A DNA stretch of 22,307 nucleotides from a virus, in the IMG/VR virus record IMGVR_UViG_3300034068_001187, positions 1-22,307 of that record. One strand, 5' to 3'. Every line of letters starts with the position of its first letter. Within the stretch, counting starts at the first letter, position 1. Both the position numbers and the translations under genes were made by a program. The notes beneath the pieces are model-generated. The model was not told the origin of the DNA. It did not search any database and saw only the letters and a program-made list of their open reading frames with translations. Shown in pieces: positions 1 to 6,212 of this stretch.

Positions 1-923
1 TAGGTTCAAATCGTCCCGCATGGTGGGGCGCGCAGGAAGGCCGATTGAAGGCCGGACAGATGACGCCCCTCTACTGCTTCGCAGATGGCATCGGTGCCCG
101 CGAGGTAATCGAGTCAAAGGTGTTCACTAGTGAAGGCCTCATCGTGGATGGCGTGAAGGCGCTTACGGCACGCCACGCCAACGGCAACTCCACGGCCTTG
201 TCAGTCGTCGGGGAGAATTATGGAGTGCTTCAGGATTCAAAGTTCTTTGAAATCCTTGAACAGGTGTACCACTCCCGCCCGCTAGTCGAAACAGCTGGCA
301 CTCTCCGCAACGGGCGCCGTATATGGGCGCTGGTTCAGGCTGGGGAATGGTCCGTCGCAGGTGACAAGGTCAAATCGTATGACTTATGGCTCAACACTCA
401 TGACGGGAGCGGTCAATTCAGTTTATACGCCACGGAGGTTCGTGTGGTTTGTCAGAACACTTGGAACCTAGCAATAGGCGCCAAGGGTTCCCGTGTCATC
501 GGGGTTCGCCACACCTCAGGGATTGAGGGCATGATCGCTCAGAGCATTGCCCTGCTAACTAACCTGCGTGACTCCCGCGCTCTTGAACGCGCCAAGGCCG
601 CTCAACTGGCATCCCTTGCCATGGCTCAGAGTGAAGCACGGGCTTTCTTCGGTGAGCTAGTCGGTTTGAAGGCTGAGGCCGATAAGCCCTCAGTCCGCCT
701 GACAAATCAGGTTGACGAACTTAACACGCTGTTCAATCGGGGAACGGGCAACCTTGGCCGGACCCGCTGGGATGCCTTCAATGCCGTGACCGAGTTCGTG
801 GACCATTCCCGCACGGTTCGCCTAACGGATGGCCGAGGAACTAGCGAAGCCCGCTTTGAATCCTCCCTTATGGGTTCAGGGGATGCAGTCAAAGCCCGCG
901 CCTTTAGCCTGTTAACGGCCTAA
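1..923 (+). CDS. DUF932 phage/plasmid-like protein, 5' end cut by the window
   Basis: The frame is open to the left edge of the window (from base 3), so the gene probably begins upstream. A TTG at 45 has GGAAGG just before it and an ATG lies at 60. However, the residues encoded before 45 (NRPAWWG) resemble the W-containing N-terminus usual in DUF932 proteins. The core fits the family: a VVGENYGVLQ block, then TAGTLRNGRRIWALVQ, then THDGS followed by TEVRVVCQNTWNLA, then a VRHT block. DUF932 proteins occur in phages and plasmids and their biochemical role is not settled. A strong terminator follows directly, so this is the last gene of a plus-strand transcript. I am confident of the family and less so of the true start. 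Confidence 0.85.
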   Translation, partial: GSNRPAWWGAQEGRLKAGQMTPLYCFADGIGAREVIESKVFTSEGLIVDGVKALTARHANGNSTALSVVGENYGVLQDSKFFEILEQVYHSRPLVETAGTLRNGRRIWALVQAGEWSVAGDKVKSYDLWLNTHDGSGQFSLYATEVRVVCQNTWNLAIGAKGSRVIGVRHTSGIEGMIAQSIALLTNLRDSRALERAKAAQLASLAMAQSEARAFFGELVGLKAEADKPSVRLTNQVDELNTLFNRGTGNLGRTRWDAFNAVTEFVDHSRTVRLTDGRGTSEARFESSLMGSGDAVKARAFSLLTA

Positions 924-940
924 CCTAGCCTAGCCTAGAC

Positions 941-972
941 AAGCCCGCCCTTGCAAAGGGGTGGGCTTTTTC
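941..972 (+). terminator. Rho-independent terminator after the DUF932 gene
   Basis: AAGCCCGCCC pairs with GGGTGGGCTT (one G-T pair) around a short loop, followed by TTTTT. It lies 18 bases after the stop codon of the DUF932 gene. A short CCTAG tandem repeat (924-939) sits between stop and stem. Confidence 0.85.
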
Positions 973-1009
973 GTGCCCTGATGCTGGGCTTGCCCTTGTC
1001 TGTTTTGTG

Positions 1010-1089
1010 GTGACTTACAAAAGTGAGGGCTTTTGGGCTTGAGAGGGAAAAGGCAGGGTATGCCACGGGAGCGCACTTACGTAAGTCAC
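1010..1089. repeat. 9-bp inverted repeat with central palindrome, operator-like
   Basis: GTGACTTAC at 1010-1018 is the exact reverse complement of GTAAGTCAC at 1081-1089. The right copy overlaps a perfect 12-bp palindrome, ACTTACGTAAGT, at 1075-1086. The arms are about 60 bases apart. Symmetric sites like this usually bind dimeric regulators or replication proteins; which protein binds here is unknown. It precedes the direct-repeat cluster at 1231-1385. Confidence 0.5.
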
Positions 1090-1230
1090 TTTAACCTCGC
1101 GCGCGTGCGGGTGAGGGTTAGGGCCAAGGGTCAAACCCACTCAATAAATGGAACGGTTTGAAGGTTACCTCATAAAGCTAAGGCATTCAAAGCAAGCCAC
1201 TTAACCAACTAAAGCAACGCCACGCCTTGC

Positions 1231-1385
1231 CCTCCTATTTCGTTTTTTGGCACCTGCTATTTGGTTTGTCCTGCGATTTCGCGCCTAAGGTAGACAACGG
1301 CCTGCGATTTCGCTCATTTAAGCCCTGCGATTTGGCGGAATGCCTTCACTCTAGCCACAGAGGGGACAAATACCGATTTCGCATT
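1231..1385 (+). repeat. Cluster of iteron-like direct repeats (left cluster)
   Basis: Six related copies of a motif close to CCTGCGATTTCGC lie in the same orientation: 1231 (CCTCCTATTTCG then TTTTTTGG), 1253 (CCTGCTATTTGG), 1270 and 1301 (CCTGCGATTTCGC), 1324 (CCTGCGATTTGGC) and 1371 (TACCGATTTCGC). Start-to-start spacings are 22, 17, 31, 23 and 47 bases. Three more copies occur at 3684-3753, also non-coding. Such arrays can be replication-initiator sites (iterons), repressor sites or phage-specific promoters, and the sequence alone does not decide. A 60-codon open frame across the cluster (1227-1409) looks like a by-product of the repeats. Confidence 0.7.
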
Positions 1386-1726
1386 AAACCCCCTTTCCTT
1401 TCGATTTAAAGGGTTTTGTTACTAACCCCTACCACTTACTCAAACCTGAGCTGGAATCGTCTTAAATCAAACGGAAGGTGTATTTCCCATGGCTCCCAGA
1501 CAAGTGACCAACCGGACTAGCCCTCTCCTATTCGTTAGTCTCCTTATTTGGTCTGGTTTGTGTCGTTATCTACGGCAGAGCTGGAGGTAGGCTTGAGCCG
1601 TGCTCCTTAGTCTGTCCTGCTTTATACGGCATCAAGGGTATTTATGGCAACGAATCTTTGTTGCGGCCTAGCGTTGAGGGTTAATTCTCAGCCGTAACGC
1701 TTGCCCACGTTTCAAATCAAACCAAC
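1386..1726. other. Non-coding stretch with hairpins, function unknown
   Basis: No convincing gene is seen. There are two adjacent inverted repeats: GCAAC/GTTGC (1648-1664) and AGCGTT/AACGCT (1670-1701), the second with an inner TGAG/CTCA pair. A 33-codon open frame (1489-1590) starts with ATG about 10 bases after GGAAGG and encodes a hydrophobic middle (PLLFVSLLIW). Its rare arginine codons and lack of context make it doubtful. The stretch could be a leader, a structured RNA or part of a control region together with the repeats on its left. Confidence 0.35.
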
Positions 1727-1753
1727 AAAAAAGCCCACCGTGTAAGGGTGGGC
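1727..1753 (-). terminator. Rho-independent terminator of the short minus-strand unit
   Basis: Read on the minus strand, GCCCACC pairs with GGTGGGC around a 7-base loop and is followed by TTTTTT. It lies 7 bases beyond the stop codon of the gene at 1761-2021, so it ends the two-gene minus-strand unit. Confidence 0.85.
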
Positions 1754-1760
1754 CGTTGGC

Positions 1761-2021
1761 TCATTTCTTAGCTTCTTCGATTGCGTCCCAGTTGGTGCCT
1801 AGGTTAGCGTCAAAGGTATCGTACAGCGTTTCAGCAACAGAGAGGGATTGCTCGGAATCCCATGACGTCCTAAAGTCGAGAGGAGTCCAAGCCTCCAAAT
1901 ATACCATCGGGTATTTTTTGCGTAATTTGCCCAAGTCTTTTAAAAACTTGGCTTCGCTTGCCTCGTCTTTTTTAGATGGGGCGTGTTTCTGTGCTTCCAG
2001 TATTTTTTCTATGATTGTCAT
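1761..2021 (-). CDS. Small hypothetical phage protein (86 aa)
   Basis: I do not recognise a family. The product is soluble: a lysine-rich helical N-terminal half (residues 1-36, ending LGKLRKKYP), then a tryptophan-containing part (EAWTPLDFRTSW) and an acidic C-terminus. No signal peptide or membrane segment is seen. The start ATG has no clear SD; the leader is A-rich. It lies 19 bases downstream of the Api92-like gene and just before a terminator, so the two probably share a transcript. Codon choice looks like its neighbours and the opposite-strand frame gives no better alternative. Confidence 0.6.
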   Translation of the reverse strand: MTIIEKILEAQKHAPSKKDEASEAKFLKDLGKLRKKYPMVYLEAWTPLDFRTSWDSEQSLSVAETLYDTFDANLGTNWDAIEEAKK

Positions 2022-2040
2022 GATGTTTTGATTGTCTAAA

Positions 2041-2547
2041 TTAGGCGGTTTGAGCCTTTTGCCGTTCTACGTTTTTAACGTCCTCTTCCTCGTCGTAAGG
2101 TTTCCAATCAAACTCCCTTGCGGCAAACTCACGCCAACCTTCAACGCTTGGCCTAGGGTAAAACTCTTCGCTGACTTGTCCGTTTTGATAAATCTCGCAG
2201 CCACAAAAACCAACCCCTGCTTCTAAAAAGGACAGTTTAAACGTGACCGTTGGTAGCAACTCACTAAGGGCGCGAATTGCGGCACTAGGTGGTGCCCAAG
2301 CTGATTCAAATACGGAATAGGCGGAATTGTCGCCCTCAATGTCGCTTGGTTCAATCTCGGCTTCAATGTCCCATTTAGTCCCCCAATTTGTGACGGCCCA
2401 ATCATACCATTCGCCGCTTTCTCCGTTTTTATATTCGGGCGGCATCGGTTTGATTTTGTTCAACGTGAACGGTTCACCGTTGAGCCACTTTGAAAAGGCT
2501 TCAACGTCTCCGGTAATTACTAAGGCATTTTGACACCAGTTAGGCAT
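2041..2547 (-). CDS. Api92-like (DUF1281-type) phage protein
   Basis: This protein (168 aa) begins MPNWCQNALVITGD, the signature start of the Api92/DUF1281 family, which is widespread in phages and phage-derived regions. It continues with the family pattern NWGTKWD (about residues 55-61), then FESAWAPPSAAI, then a FLEAGVGFCGCEIYQNG block. The fold is ferredoxin-like in known members, and the biological role is unknown. I chose the internal ATG at 2547 over an upstream start at 2607 because the family begins at MPNWC. No SD is evident. It is transcribed away from the gene at 2718 and leads into the gene at 1761-2021. The acidic, charged tail after about residue 150 (DEEEDVKNVERQ) is variable in the family. 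Confidence 0.85.
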   Translation of the reverse strand: MPNWCQNALVITGDVEAFSKWLNGEPFTLNKIKPMPPEYKNGESGEWYDWAVTNWGTKWDIEAEIEPSDIEGDNSAYSVFESAWAPPSAAIRALSELLPTVTFKLSFLEAGVGFCGCEIYQNGQVSEEFYPRPSVEGWREFAAREFDWKPYDEEEDVKNVERQKAQTA

Positions 2548-2717
2548 TTTGAAAGTGTGATAGTTTGCGGAATTGCCACCCATCACGCCAAGAGACAAGC
2601 ACAGCACAAAAACAGCGTCAAGCTCTTTTCTTATAATTTTATGCTTGCAAACTGTTGCTCGGTTCTTTTTTTATCAAAGCGCACTCAGGCAATCCCGCTT
2701 TGAGCGCACTAATAAAA
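2548..2717. promoter_or_regulatory. Divergent intergenic region, promoters expected
   Basis: The genes at 2547 (minus) and 2718 (plus) diverge from here, so it should hold a promoter for each. An AT-rich block with TATAAT (2632-2637 on plus; TATAAG-like on minus) lies in the middle. I could not find a well-spaced -35 element for either direction, so the exact promoters are unassigned. Confidence 0.35.
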
Positions 2718-3404
2718 ATGCAACGCTTGGAAGTACACCTCACACGAATCAGCATGAATGCAAAGACTGGCCCCATCCCAGTCTCGACCTCAACGGCTAC
2801 CAATTGCCCTCCCTCCTGTCCGTTCAATAAAACAAGCGAAGGGGGTTGTTACGCTGAAACTGGCCCGCTCGCTTTGCATTGGCGCAAAGTCACCCAAGGG
2901 TTGCGCGGTCTTGTGTGGTCTGCTTTCTGCGATGAAATCAGCCGTTTGCCCAAGGGTCAATTATGGCGGCACAATCAGGCGGGTGACTTGGCGGGTGATG
3001 GCGAATATATTGACGCCCACAAACTGGCCGAATTAACGCAAGCCAACAAGGGCCGCCGAGGATTCACTTATACGCACAAGCACACAACGGACGAAAACGT
3101 GGAGGCGATACGCTGCGCCAACGCACACGGCTTCACGGTTAATTTATCCGCCAACAACCTAGCGCACGCCGATAAGCTGGCCGATTTTAAAGCTGGCCCC
3201 GTGGTTTGCGTGCTACCTTCAAACCAAACCGAGAACACCACAACCCCAGCAGGGCGCAAGGTGGTTATTTGTCCTGCTACCTTCCGCGAGCATACCTCCT
3301 GTGCCACTTGCGGCTTGTGCCAAAAGCAACGCGAGGCCATCGTGGGCTTTCCCGCTCACGGTATGAGCAAAGCCAAGGCCAACGCAGTAGCCGCAGCCGC
3401 TTAA
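2718..3404 (+). CDS. Cysteine-containing plasmid/phage protein (DUF7227-like)
   Basis: The product (228 aa) has a conserved-looking N-terminus: NAKTGPIPVSTST, then CPPSCPF and GCYAETGPLALHW, a pattern I associate with a family of uncharacterised phage and plasmid proteins that includes DUF7227. A second cysteine set lies near the C-terminus (CATCGLCQKQR), and VVICPATF supplies another. Spaced cysteines suggest metal binding. The middle holds a strand-loop pattern (GFTYTHK, GFTVNLSANN, PVVCVLPSN), like a small alpha/beta barrel. The start could be ATG 2718 or ATG 2754; a TTG-initiated extension to 2655 is unlikely. The C-terminus ends in an alanine run. It is a single-gene transcript with its own terminator. 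The family call is moderate and the function unknown. Confidence 0.65.
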   Translation: MQRLEVHLTRISMNAKTGPIPVSTSTATNCPPSCPFNKTSEGGCYAETGPLALHWRKVTQGLRGLVWSAFCDEISRLPKGQLWRHNQAGDLAGDGEYIDAHKLAELTQANKGRRGFTYTHKHTTDENVEAIRCANAHGFTVNLSANNLAHADKLADFKAGPVVCVLPSNQTENTTTPAGRKVVICPATFREHTSCATCGLCQKQREAIVGFPAHGMSKAKANAVAAAA

Positions 3405-3424
3405 GCCCTAGCCCTAGCCCTCAC

Positions 3425-3452
3425 GCCGCTCCCTAACCGGAGCGGCTTTTTT
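3425..3452 (+). terminator. Rho-independent terminator
   Basis: A perfect 8-bp stem, GCCGCTCC with GGAGCGGC, closes a 6-base loop and is followed by TTTTTT. It ends the gene at 2718-3404. Confidence 0.9.
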
Positions 3453-3529
3453 GTGCCCTTACGGCTTCCTTGCGCCACAACCTGATTGGTTTGATGATGA
3501 AATCAATTTCGCGGCGTCACGAAAATGAT

Positions 3530-3573
3530 GGCTTCGCGCCCTCGCGCCCGCTCGCGCCTACGCGCCCGAAGCC
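3530..3573. repeat. Hairpin with four TCGCGCC-type repeats in its loop
   Basis: GGCTTCG (3530-3536) pairs with CGAAGCC (3567-3573). The 30 bases between hold copies of TCGCGCC beginning at 3534, 3542 and 3552, and CGCGCC at 3561, spaced 8 to 10 bases apart. There is no T-run after it, so it is not a terminator. Confidence 0.6.
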
Positions 3574-3612
3574 AACTAGGAACCAATCTTCTTCCTAGTG
3601 GATTCCTAGTTG
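3573..3612. repeat. CTAGG inverted repeats with two alternative pairings
   Basis: CAACTAGGAA (3573-3582) can pair over 10 bases with TTCCTAGTTG (3603-3612) or over 8 bases with TTCCTAGT (3592-3599). The two pairings exclude each other. The set may be a double operator or a switchable RNA hairpin upstream of the gene at 3760. Confidence 0.55.
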
Positions 3613-3683
3613 AACCAAGGCAAAAAACTTTTATTGTTTCATCATCATCATCTTAACATTTATTATAGAAAAAAGATGTTGAC

Positions 3684-3753
3684 CCTGCTATTTCGTTTTT
3701 TCAACCTTTGCCTACGATTTCGTTTTGGCAATTCCGCCAGCGATTTCGCTCTC
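3684..3753 (+). repeat. Cluster of iteron-like direct repeats (right cluster)
   Basis: Three copies of the motif of the left cluster: CCTGCTATTTCG followed by TTTTTT at 3684, CCTACGATTTCG followed by TTTTGG at 3711, and CCAGCGATTTCGC at 3737. Spacings are regular (27 and 26 bases). The last copy ends 6 bases before the start codon at 3760, so a protein bound here could also control that gene. Confidence 0.7.
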
Positions 3754-3759
3754 AGGAAT

Positions 3760-3966
3760 ATGAAAGCTGAACACATCCGCATGATTGATGACTTAGAAGA
3801 ACAAGGCTGCTTAGTTGTGGTCCTTGACCGATTCCAAACCGCTGGCCTTAAACGTGACGATTACGGTTACATCCGTTTCGTTATGACCGAACGTGCTGAG
3901 GGTGCCATTGAGTGCATTCGTGACACCGAAGCTGCTAAGGAAATCCGCAAAATCGACCACAACTAA
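3760..3966 (+). CDS. Small hypothetical protein (68 aa), first gene of the accessory run
   Basis: I do not recognise the family. The product begins MKAEHIRMIDDLEEQGCLVVVLD and shows a helix, a hydrophobic strand (CLVVVLD), a GYIRFVM strand and a charged helical end, consistent with a small alpha/beta protein. The frame is open further upstream, to 3610, but that part runs through the direct repeats and encodes a low-complexity sequence, so I take the ATG at 3760, which has AGGA two bases before it. It is the first gene after the repeat region and may be controlled by it. The next gene begins 9 bases after its stop. Confidence 0.6.
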   Translation: MKAEHIRMIDDLEEQGCLVVVLDRFQTAGLKRDDYGYIRFVMTERAEGAIECIRDTEAAKEIRKIDHN

Positions 3967-3975
3967 TTAAATCAA

Positions 3976-4269
3976 ATGAACACAAAAAATCCCGACATAA
4001 TGATGATAGAAACAGTTGAGGGCGAATTCTATCGTTCATCACAAGCCGCAAACATCGAACATGCCCGCGCACAAAAAGCAACCGCATACATGGATTTGTT
4101 TTATGGTTACAGTAGCGCCATGGATGGTTTGACTTCTATGGAGCAGGTTGCCAACATGATGGAGCATAATTCACACCGATACGACATTCGCATCGTTCTA
4201 ACCATCAACGACAAAATCGTTTTGCCAGAGTGCTACCTTGGCGAAGCGTATCGCGTTATTAACAATTAG
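3976..4269 (+). CDS. Hypothetical protein (97 aa)
   Basis: No family is recognised. The product is soluble and probably mixed alpha/beta: an N-terminal stretch (IMMIETVEGEFYRSS), a helical middle with many alanines and methionines (HARAQKATAYMDLFYGYSSAM), and a strand-rich end (YDIRIVLTINDKIVLPECY). The start ATG has no SD and an A-rich leader (AATTAAATCAA), as in several genes of this run. It lies 9 bases after the previous gene and 17 before the next, so it is very likely part of the same transcript. Confidence 0.6.
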   Translation: MNTKNPDIMMIETVEGEFYRSSQAANIEHARAQKATAYMDLFYGYSSAMDGLTSMEQVANMMEHNSHRYDIRIVLTINDKIVLPECYLGEAYRVINN

Positions 4270-4286
4270 GTAATGGAGAATACCAA

Positions 4287-4529
4287 ATGAAACCAGACCT
4301 TGATTTAACTAGAGCAATTTTTTTAGGACGTATGCTTGGCGTAACAGCGGGATGCGCCGATTACCTTGAACCTTGTGACCGCGATATGTTAGTTGCGCGA
4401 TTACAACGAATTGCCGAATGCAGCAGAGAAATTAATCAAAAAATTATTGAACTAGAAAGTTTGGTGCTTTCATCAGAGTTCTTGTCTGAACCGTGGATGG
4501 TAGAAAGGTATCAGGAGGGGAGCAAATGA
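4287..4529 (+). CDS. Hypothetical helical protein (80 aa)
   Basis: No family is recognised. The product looks entirely helical: LDLTRAIFLGRMLGV, then RDMLVARLQRIAECSREINQKIIELESLVL, which has a heptad-like pattern and may form a coiled coil. The start has GGAG about eight bases upstream (TGGAGAATACCAA). Its stop overlaps the next start (ATGA at 4526-4529), which suggests coupled translation. Confidence 0.6.
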   Translation: MKPDLDLTRAIFLGRMLGVTAGCADYLEPCDRDMLVARLQRIAECSREINQKIIELESLVLSSEFLSEPWMVERYQEGSK

Positions 4530-4738
4530 CTAAAGCAAACACATCCGACAAATTTGATCGTTATGAATTAAACCAATATGGTTTTATATGGAATAACGCA
4601 ATCGTCACTCGCGTAGCCAGCGGAGTTCGTTGGGGTTGCTTACTGCACGTAGAAACACCAAAGGAATTGTTTGCAATTCGGATTACCCCAAGCGGTTTGA
4701 TTCGATTTGGTAAATCTCGCAAAAAAACAAAAATATGA
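4526..4738 (+). CDS. Hypothetical basic protein (70 aa)
   Basis: I chose the ATG at 4526 because AGGAGGGG ends five bases before it and it forms an ATGA overlap with the previous gene; an upstream in-frame ATG (4493) has no such site. The product has several predicted strands (YGFIWNNAIVTRV, WGCLLHVET, LFAIRITPSGLIRFG) and a lysine-rich end (KSRKKTKI), as in a small beta-barrel or nucleic-acid-binding protein. The family is not recognised. Its stop overlaps the start at 4735. Confidence 0.6.
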   Translation: MTKANTSDKFDRYELNQYGFIWNNAIVTRVASGVRWGCLLHVETPKELFAIRITPSGLIRFGKSRKKTKI

Positions 4739-5280
4739 ATAAAGAAATCGAAAACTACCTACAAAAACACAACGCTTGCCGCGAAGGCGCGGCTTATGCT
4801 CGAACCCAAAAATCCCTTGCTGAAGTTTGGGACAACTGTCCTAAGTTGGAATGGCTATTTTGGATGCTTGCAAAGCAACCCAACAAGCCAGAAAAGGAGC
4901 TTCGTCTATTCGCCGTCTGGTGCGCTCGCCAAGTCCAGCATCTAATGAAAGACAAACGTAGCCTTGACGCGCTCGACGTAGCTGAACGCTTTGCTTTAGG
5001 AAAAGCCAGCGTAGAGGAGTTGCGTGCTGCGTGGGATGCTGCGCGGGGTGCTGCGCGGGGTGCTGCGGATGCTGCGGATGCTGCGCGGGGTGCTGCGCTG
5101 GGTGCTGCGGATGCTGCGTGGTATGCTGCGTGGGGTTCTGCGGATGCTGCGCGGGGTTCTGCGGATGCTGCGTGGTATGCTGCGTGGGCTGCGGGTGCTG
5201 CGGGGGCTGCTGCGCTGGGTGCTGCGCGGGATGCCCAATTAAAACAATTCAAGAAAATGATTGAAAACCCATTCAACTAA
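4735..5280 (+). CDS. Imm-5-like protein with long alanine-rich repeat tail
   Basis: Residues 1-95 resemble the Imm-5-like domain of putative immunity proteins common in phages: a W-containing block (EVWDNCPKLEWLFWMLA), then RLFAVWCARQVQHLM and the ALDVAERFALGKASVEEL helix. From about residue 97 to 167 the protein is a tandem repeat built on AA-D-AA-RG units, predicted to be one long alanine-rich helix. The end is KKMIENPFN. Repeated alanine helices after this domain are usual in the family, but the copy number varies. Immunity function is a label by similarity and is not proven for phage members. The start overlaps the preceding stop (ATGA). Opposite-strand and shifted frames through the repeat are artefacts of its periodic codons. 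Confidence 0.75.
   Translation: MNKEIENYLQKHNACREGAAYARTQKSLAEVWDNCPKLEWLFWMLAKQPNKPEKELRLFAVWCARQVQHLMKDKRSLDALDVAERFALGKASVEELRAAWDAARGAARGAADAADAARGAALGAADAAWYAAWGSADAARGSADAAWYAAWAAGAAGAAALGAARDAQLKQFKKMIENPFN
5024..5234 (+). repeat. Tandem 9- and 12-base repeat inside the Imm-5-like gene
   Basis: Units of 9 bases (GATGCTGCG, encoding DAA) alternate with units of 12 bases such as CGGGGTGCTGCG (RGAA) or TGGTATGCTGCG (WYAA). Unit sizes are multiples of three, so gain or loss of units keeps the frame. Near-identical neighbouring units point to recent expansion by slippage or unequal recombination. Confidence 0.85.
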
Positions 5281-5306
5281 ACAAAACAGATAGGAAATCA
5301 AAAATT

Positions 5307-5738
5307 ATGACTAAAGAAATAAACATTAGCTACCTAAAAATGATTTGGAATAATGCCCTCACATTTAAGGATCGTTTGTATTCAGAGCTGCAAAACGCTC
5401 ATTCAATGGCTGAAAACGCAAGGGAGGCCTATGTCTTAGCTCAAGCCGCCGAAGTTAGCCACACAGAAGGCGAAGAACGTCCTTTGTTAGACGGAGAACT
5501 CATCCACATGGGAGATGAGCATCAATGCATCCGTTCGGGTGATGAAGGTCAAGTGTTGCAGGAAAATTGGGTTGTTTTTGATAAAAGTGTATTAAATACT
5601 CCCTGGCAAAAATTCTTGCCAATTGTAGTTGCAACTGGCAAGGAGTGGATAATTTTAAACTCACGCACAAAGCGTCCTCTGCCCAAAGCCATAGCCGATC
5701 CCTACAACCTTAGCTGCTTTGGGCCGCGCCGTTACTAA
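5307..5738 (+). CDS. Hypothetical protein (143 aa)
   Basis: No family is recognised. Residues 1-55 are helical (DRLYSELQNAHSMAENAREAY, possibly a coiled coil). The rest is richer in strands, with an HMGDEHQCIRSGDEG segment, a VVFDKSVLNTPW segment, a hydrophobic strand (FLPIVVATGKEWIIL) and a PLPKAIADPYN end. The start at 5307 has AGGAA some 11 bases upstream, weak and distant. It is 26 bases after the previous gene and 20 before the next, in the same run. Confidence 0.6.
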   Translation: MTKEINISYLKMIWNNALTFKDRLYSELQNAHSMAENAREAYVLAQAAEVSHTEGEERPLLDGELIHMGDEHQCIRSGDEGQVLQENWVVFDKSVLNTPWQKFLPIVVATGKEWIILNSRTKRPLPKAIADPYNLSCFGPRRY

Positions 5739-5758
5739 TCTGCAAAATAAACAAAAAC

Positions 5759-6127
5759 ATGAACAAAGAAAAACAACGTATCGCCATCGCAGAAGCGTGT
5801 GGGTGGATCCGCGAATATGCCGATGTCCCTACATGGAACGCCGAGCTTAACGACTACAAGGGCGGCTATGAGCCAATTCATACTAGGGTTTTTAGACGTA
5901 AAGAAAAAGGCGTTCTAACAGAGAATCTTCCCGATTATCTTAATAATCTTAATGCCATGCATGAGGCGGAGAAGGTGCTGCTGACGAAAGACGGATTCTG
6001 CGGGTGCTGGGAAACCTACAGCAACATCCTCACCGCAAGCATGGGATGCACAGATATATTTCATGCCACCGCCGCGCAACGCGCCGAGGCTTTTCTACGC
6101 ACGATTGGTAAATGGGAGGACGAATGA
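5759..6127 (+). CDS. Phage ABA sandwich domain protein
   Basis: The product (122 aa) has the marks of the Phage_ABA_S family: an N-terminal IAIAEACGW, a LPDYLNNLNAMHEAEK block (about residues 60-75), and an ATAAQRAEAFLRTIGKW ending. This family is common in phages and metagenomic viral contigs, forms a small alpha-beta-alpha sandwich, and has no established function. The glycine- and cysteine-rich GFCGCW in the middle is unusual. The start has an A-rich leader without SD. Confidence 0.75.
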   Translation: MNKEKQRIAIAEACGWIREYADVPTWNAELNDYKGGYEPIHTRVFRRKEKGVLTENLPDYLNNLNAMHEAEKVLLTKDGFCGCWETYSNILTASMGCTDIFHATAAQRAEAFLRTIGKWEDE

Positions 6128-6212
6128 ACGCATCGCAAATAACACCTAAGTTTAATATATAAAGCATTATCGAGCATAATGTTCAACATACGATACATAA
6201 CCCATTCCAAAC

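Larger units (their letters stand above)
3480..3755. other. Candidate replication origin or control region
   Basis: This non-coding block combines a TTGAT/ATCAA hairpin (about 3490-3506), a GC-rich hairpin with internal repeats (3530-3573), three CTAGG elements (3573-3612), an AT-rich stretch with a CAT run (3613-3680), and three iteron-like repeats (3684-3753) ending just before the start at 3760. Initiator repeats beside an AT-rich unwinding stretch are the usual make-up of a theta-type origin. That this is an origin is inference; a phage early-promoter and operator region would look similar. Confidence 0.45.

Noticed and set aside
1-20. GGTTCAAATC at the left edge, like a tRNA T-loop
   Set aside because: The flanking bases do not pair as a T-stem, and the frame of the DUF932 gene runs through it.
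1231-1385. CRISPR array
   Set aside because: Copies are short (about 13 bases), imperfect and unevenly spaced, with no constant-length spacers and no cas genes.
1227-1409. 60-codon frame over the left repeat cluster
   Set aside because: The frame is produced by the direct repeats; the sequence (FRSFKPCDL and similar) has no protein-like order and no SD.
1489-1590. 33-codon frame with a hydrophobic middle
   Set aside because: A GGAAGG lies at acceptable distance, but codon use (AGA, CGG, AGG, CTA) and lack of context make it weak.
2548-2607. N-terminal extension of the Api92-like protein
   Set aside because: The family begins at MPNWC, which is at 2547.
3610-3759. N-terminal extension of the 68-aa protein
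   Set aside because: It would translate the iteron-like repeats into a basic, low-complexity sequence and begins from a poor TTG start.
4794-5276. Long frames on the other strand and shifted frames across the alanine repeat
   Set aside because: The periodic GCTGCG codons keep several frames open. The products are low-complexity (SA, RSI, LRG or CG repeats) and the Imm-5-like frame explains the region.
6124-6162. 12-codon frame overlapping the stop of the Phage ABA sandwich gene
   Set aside because: Too short and without any supporting signal, despite an ATGA overlap.
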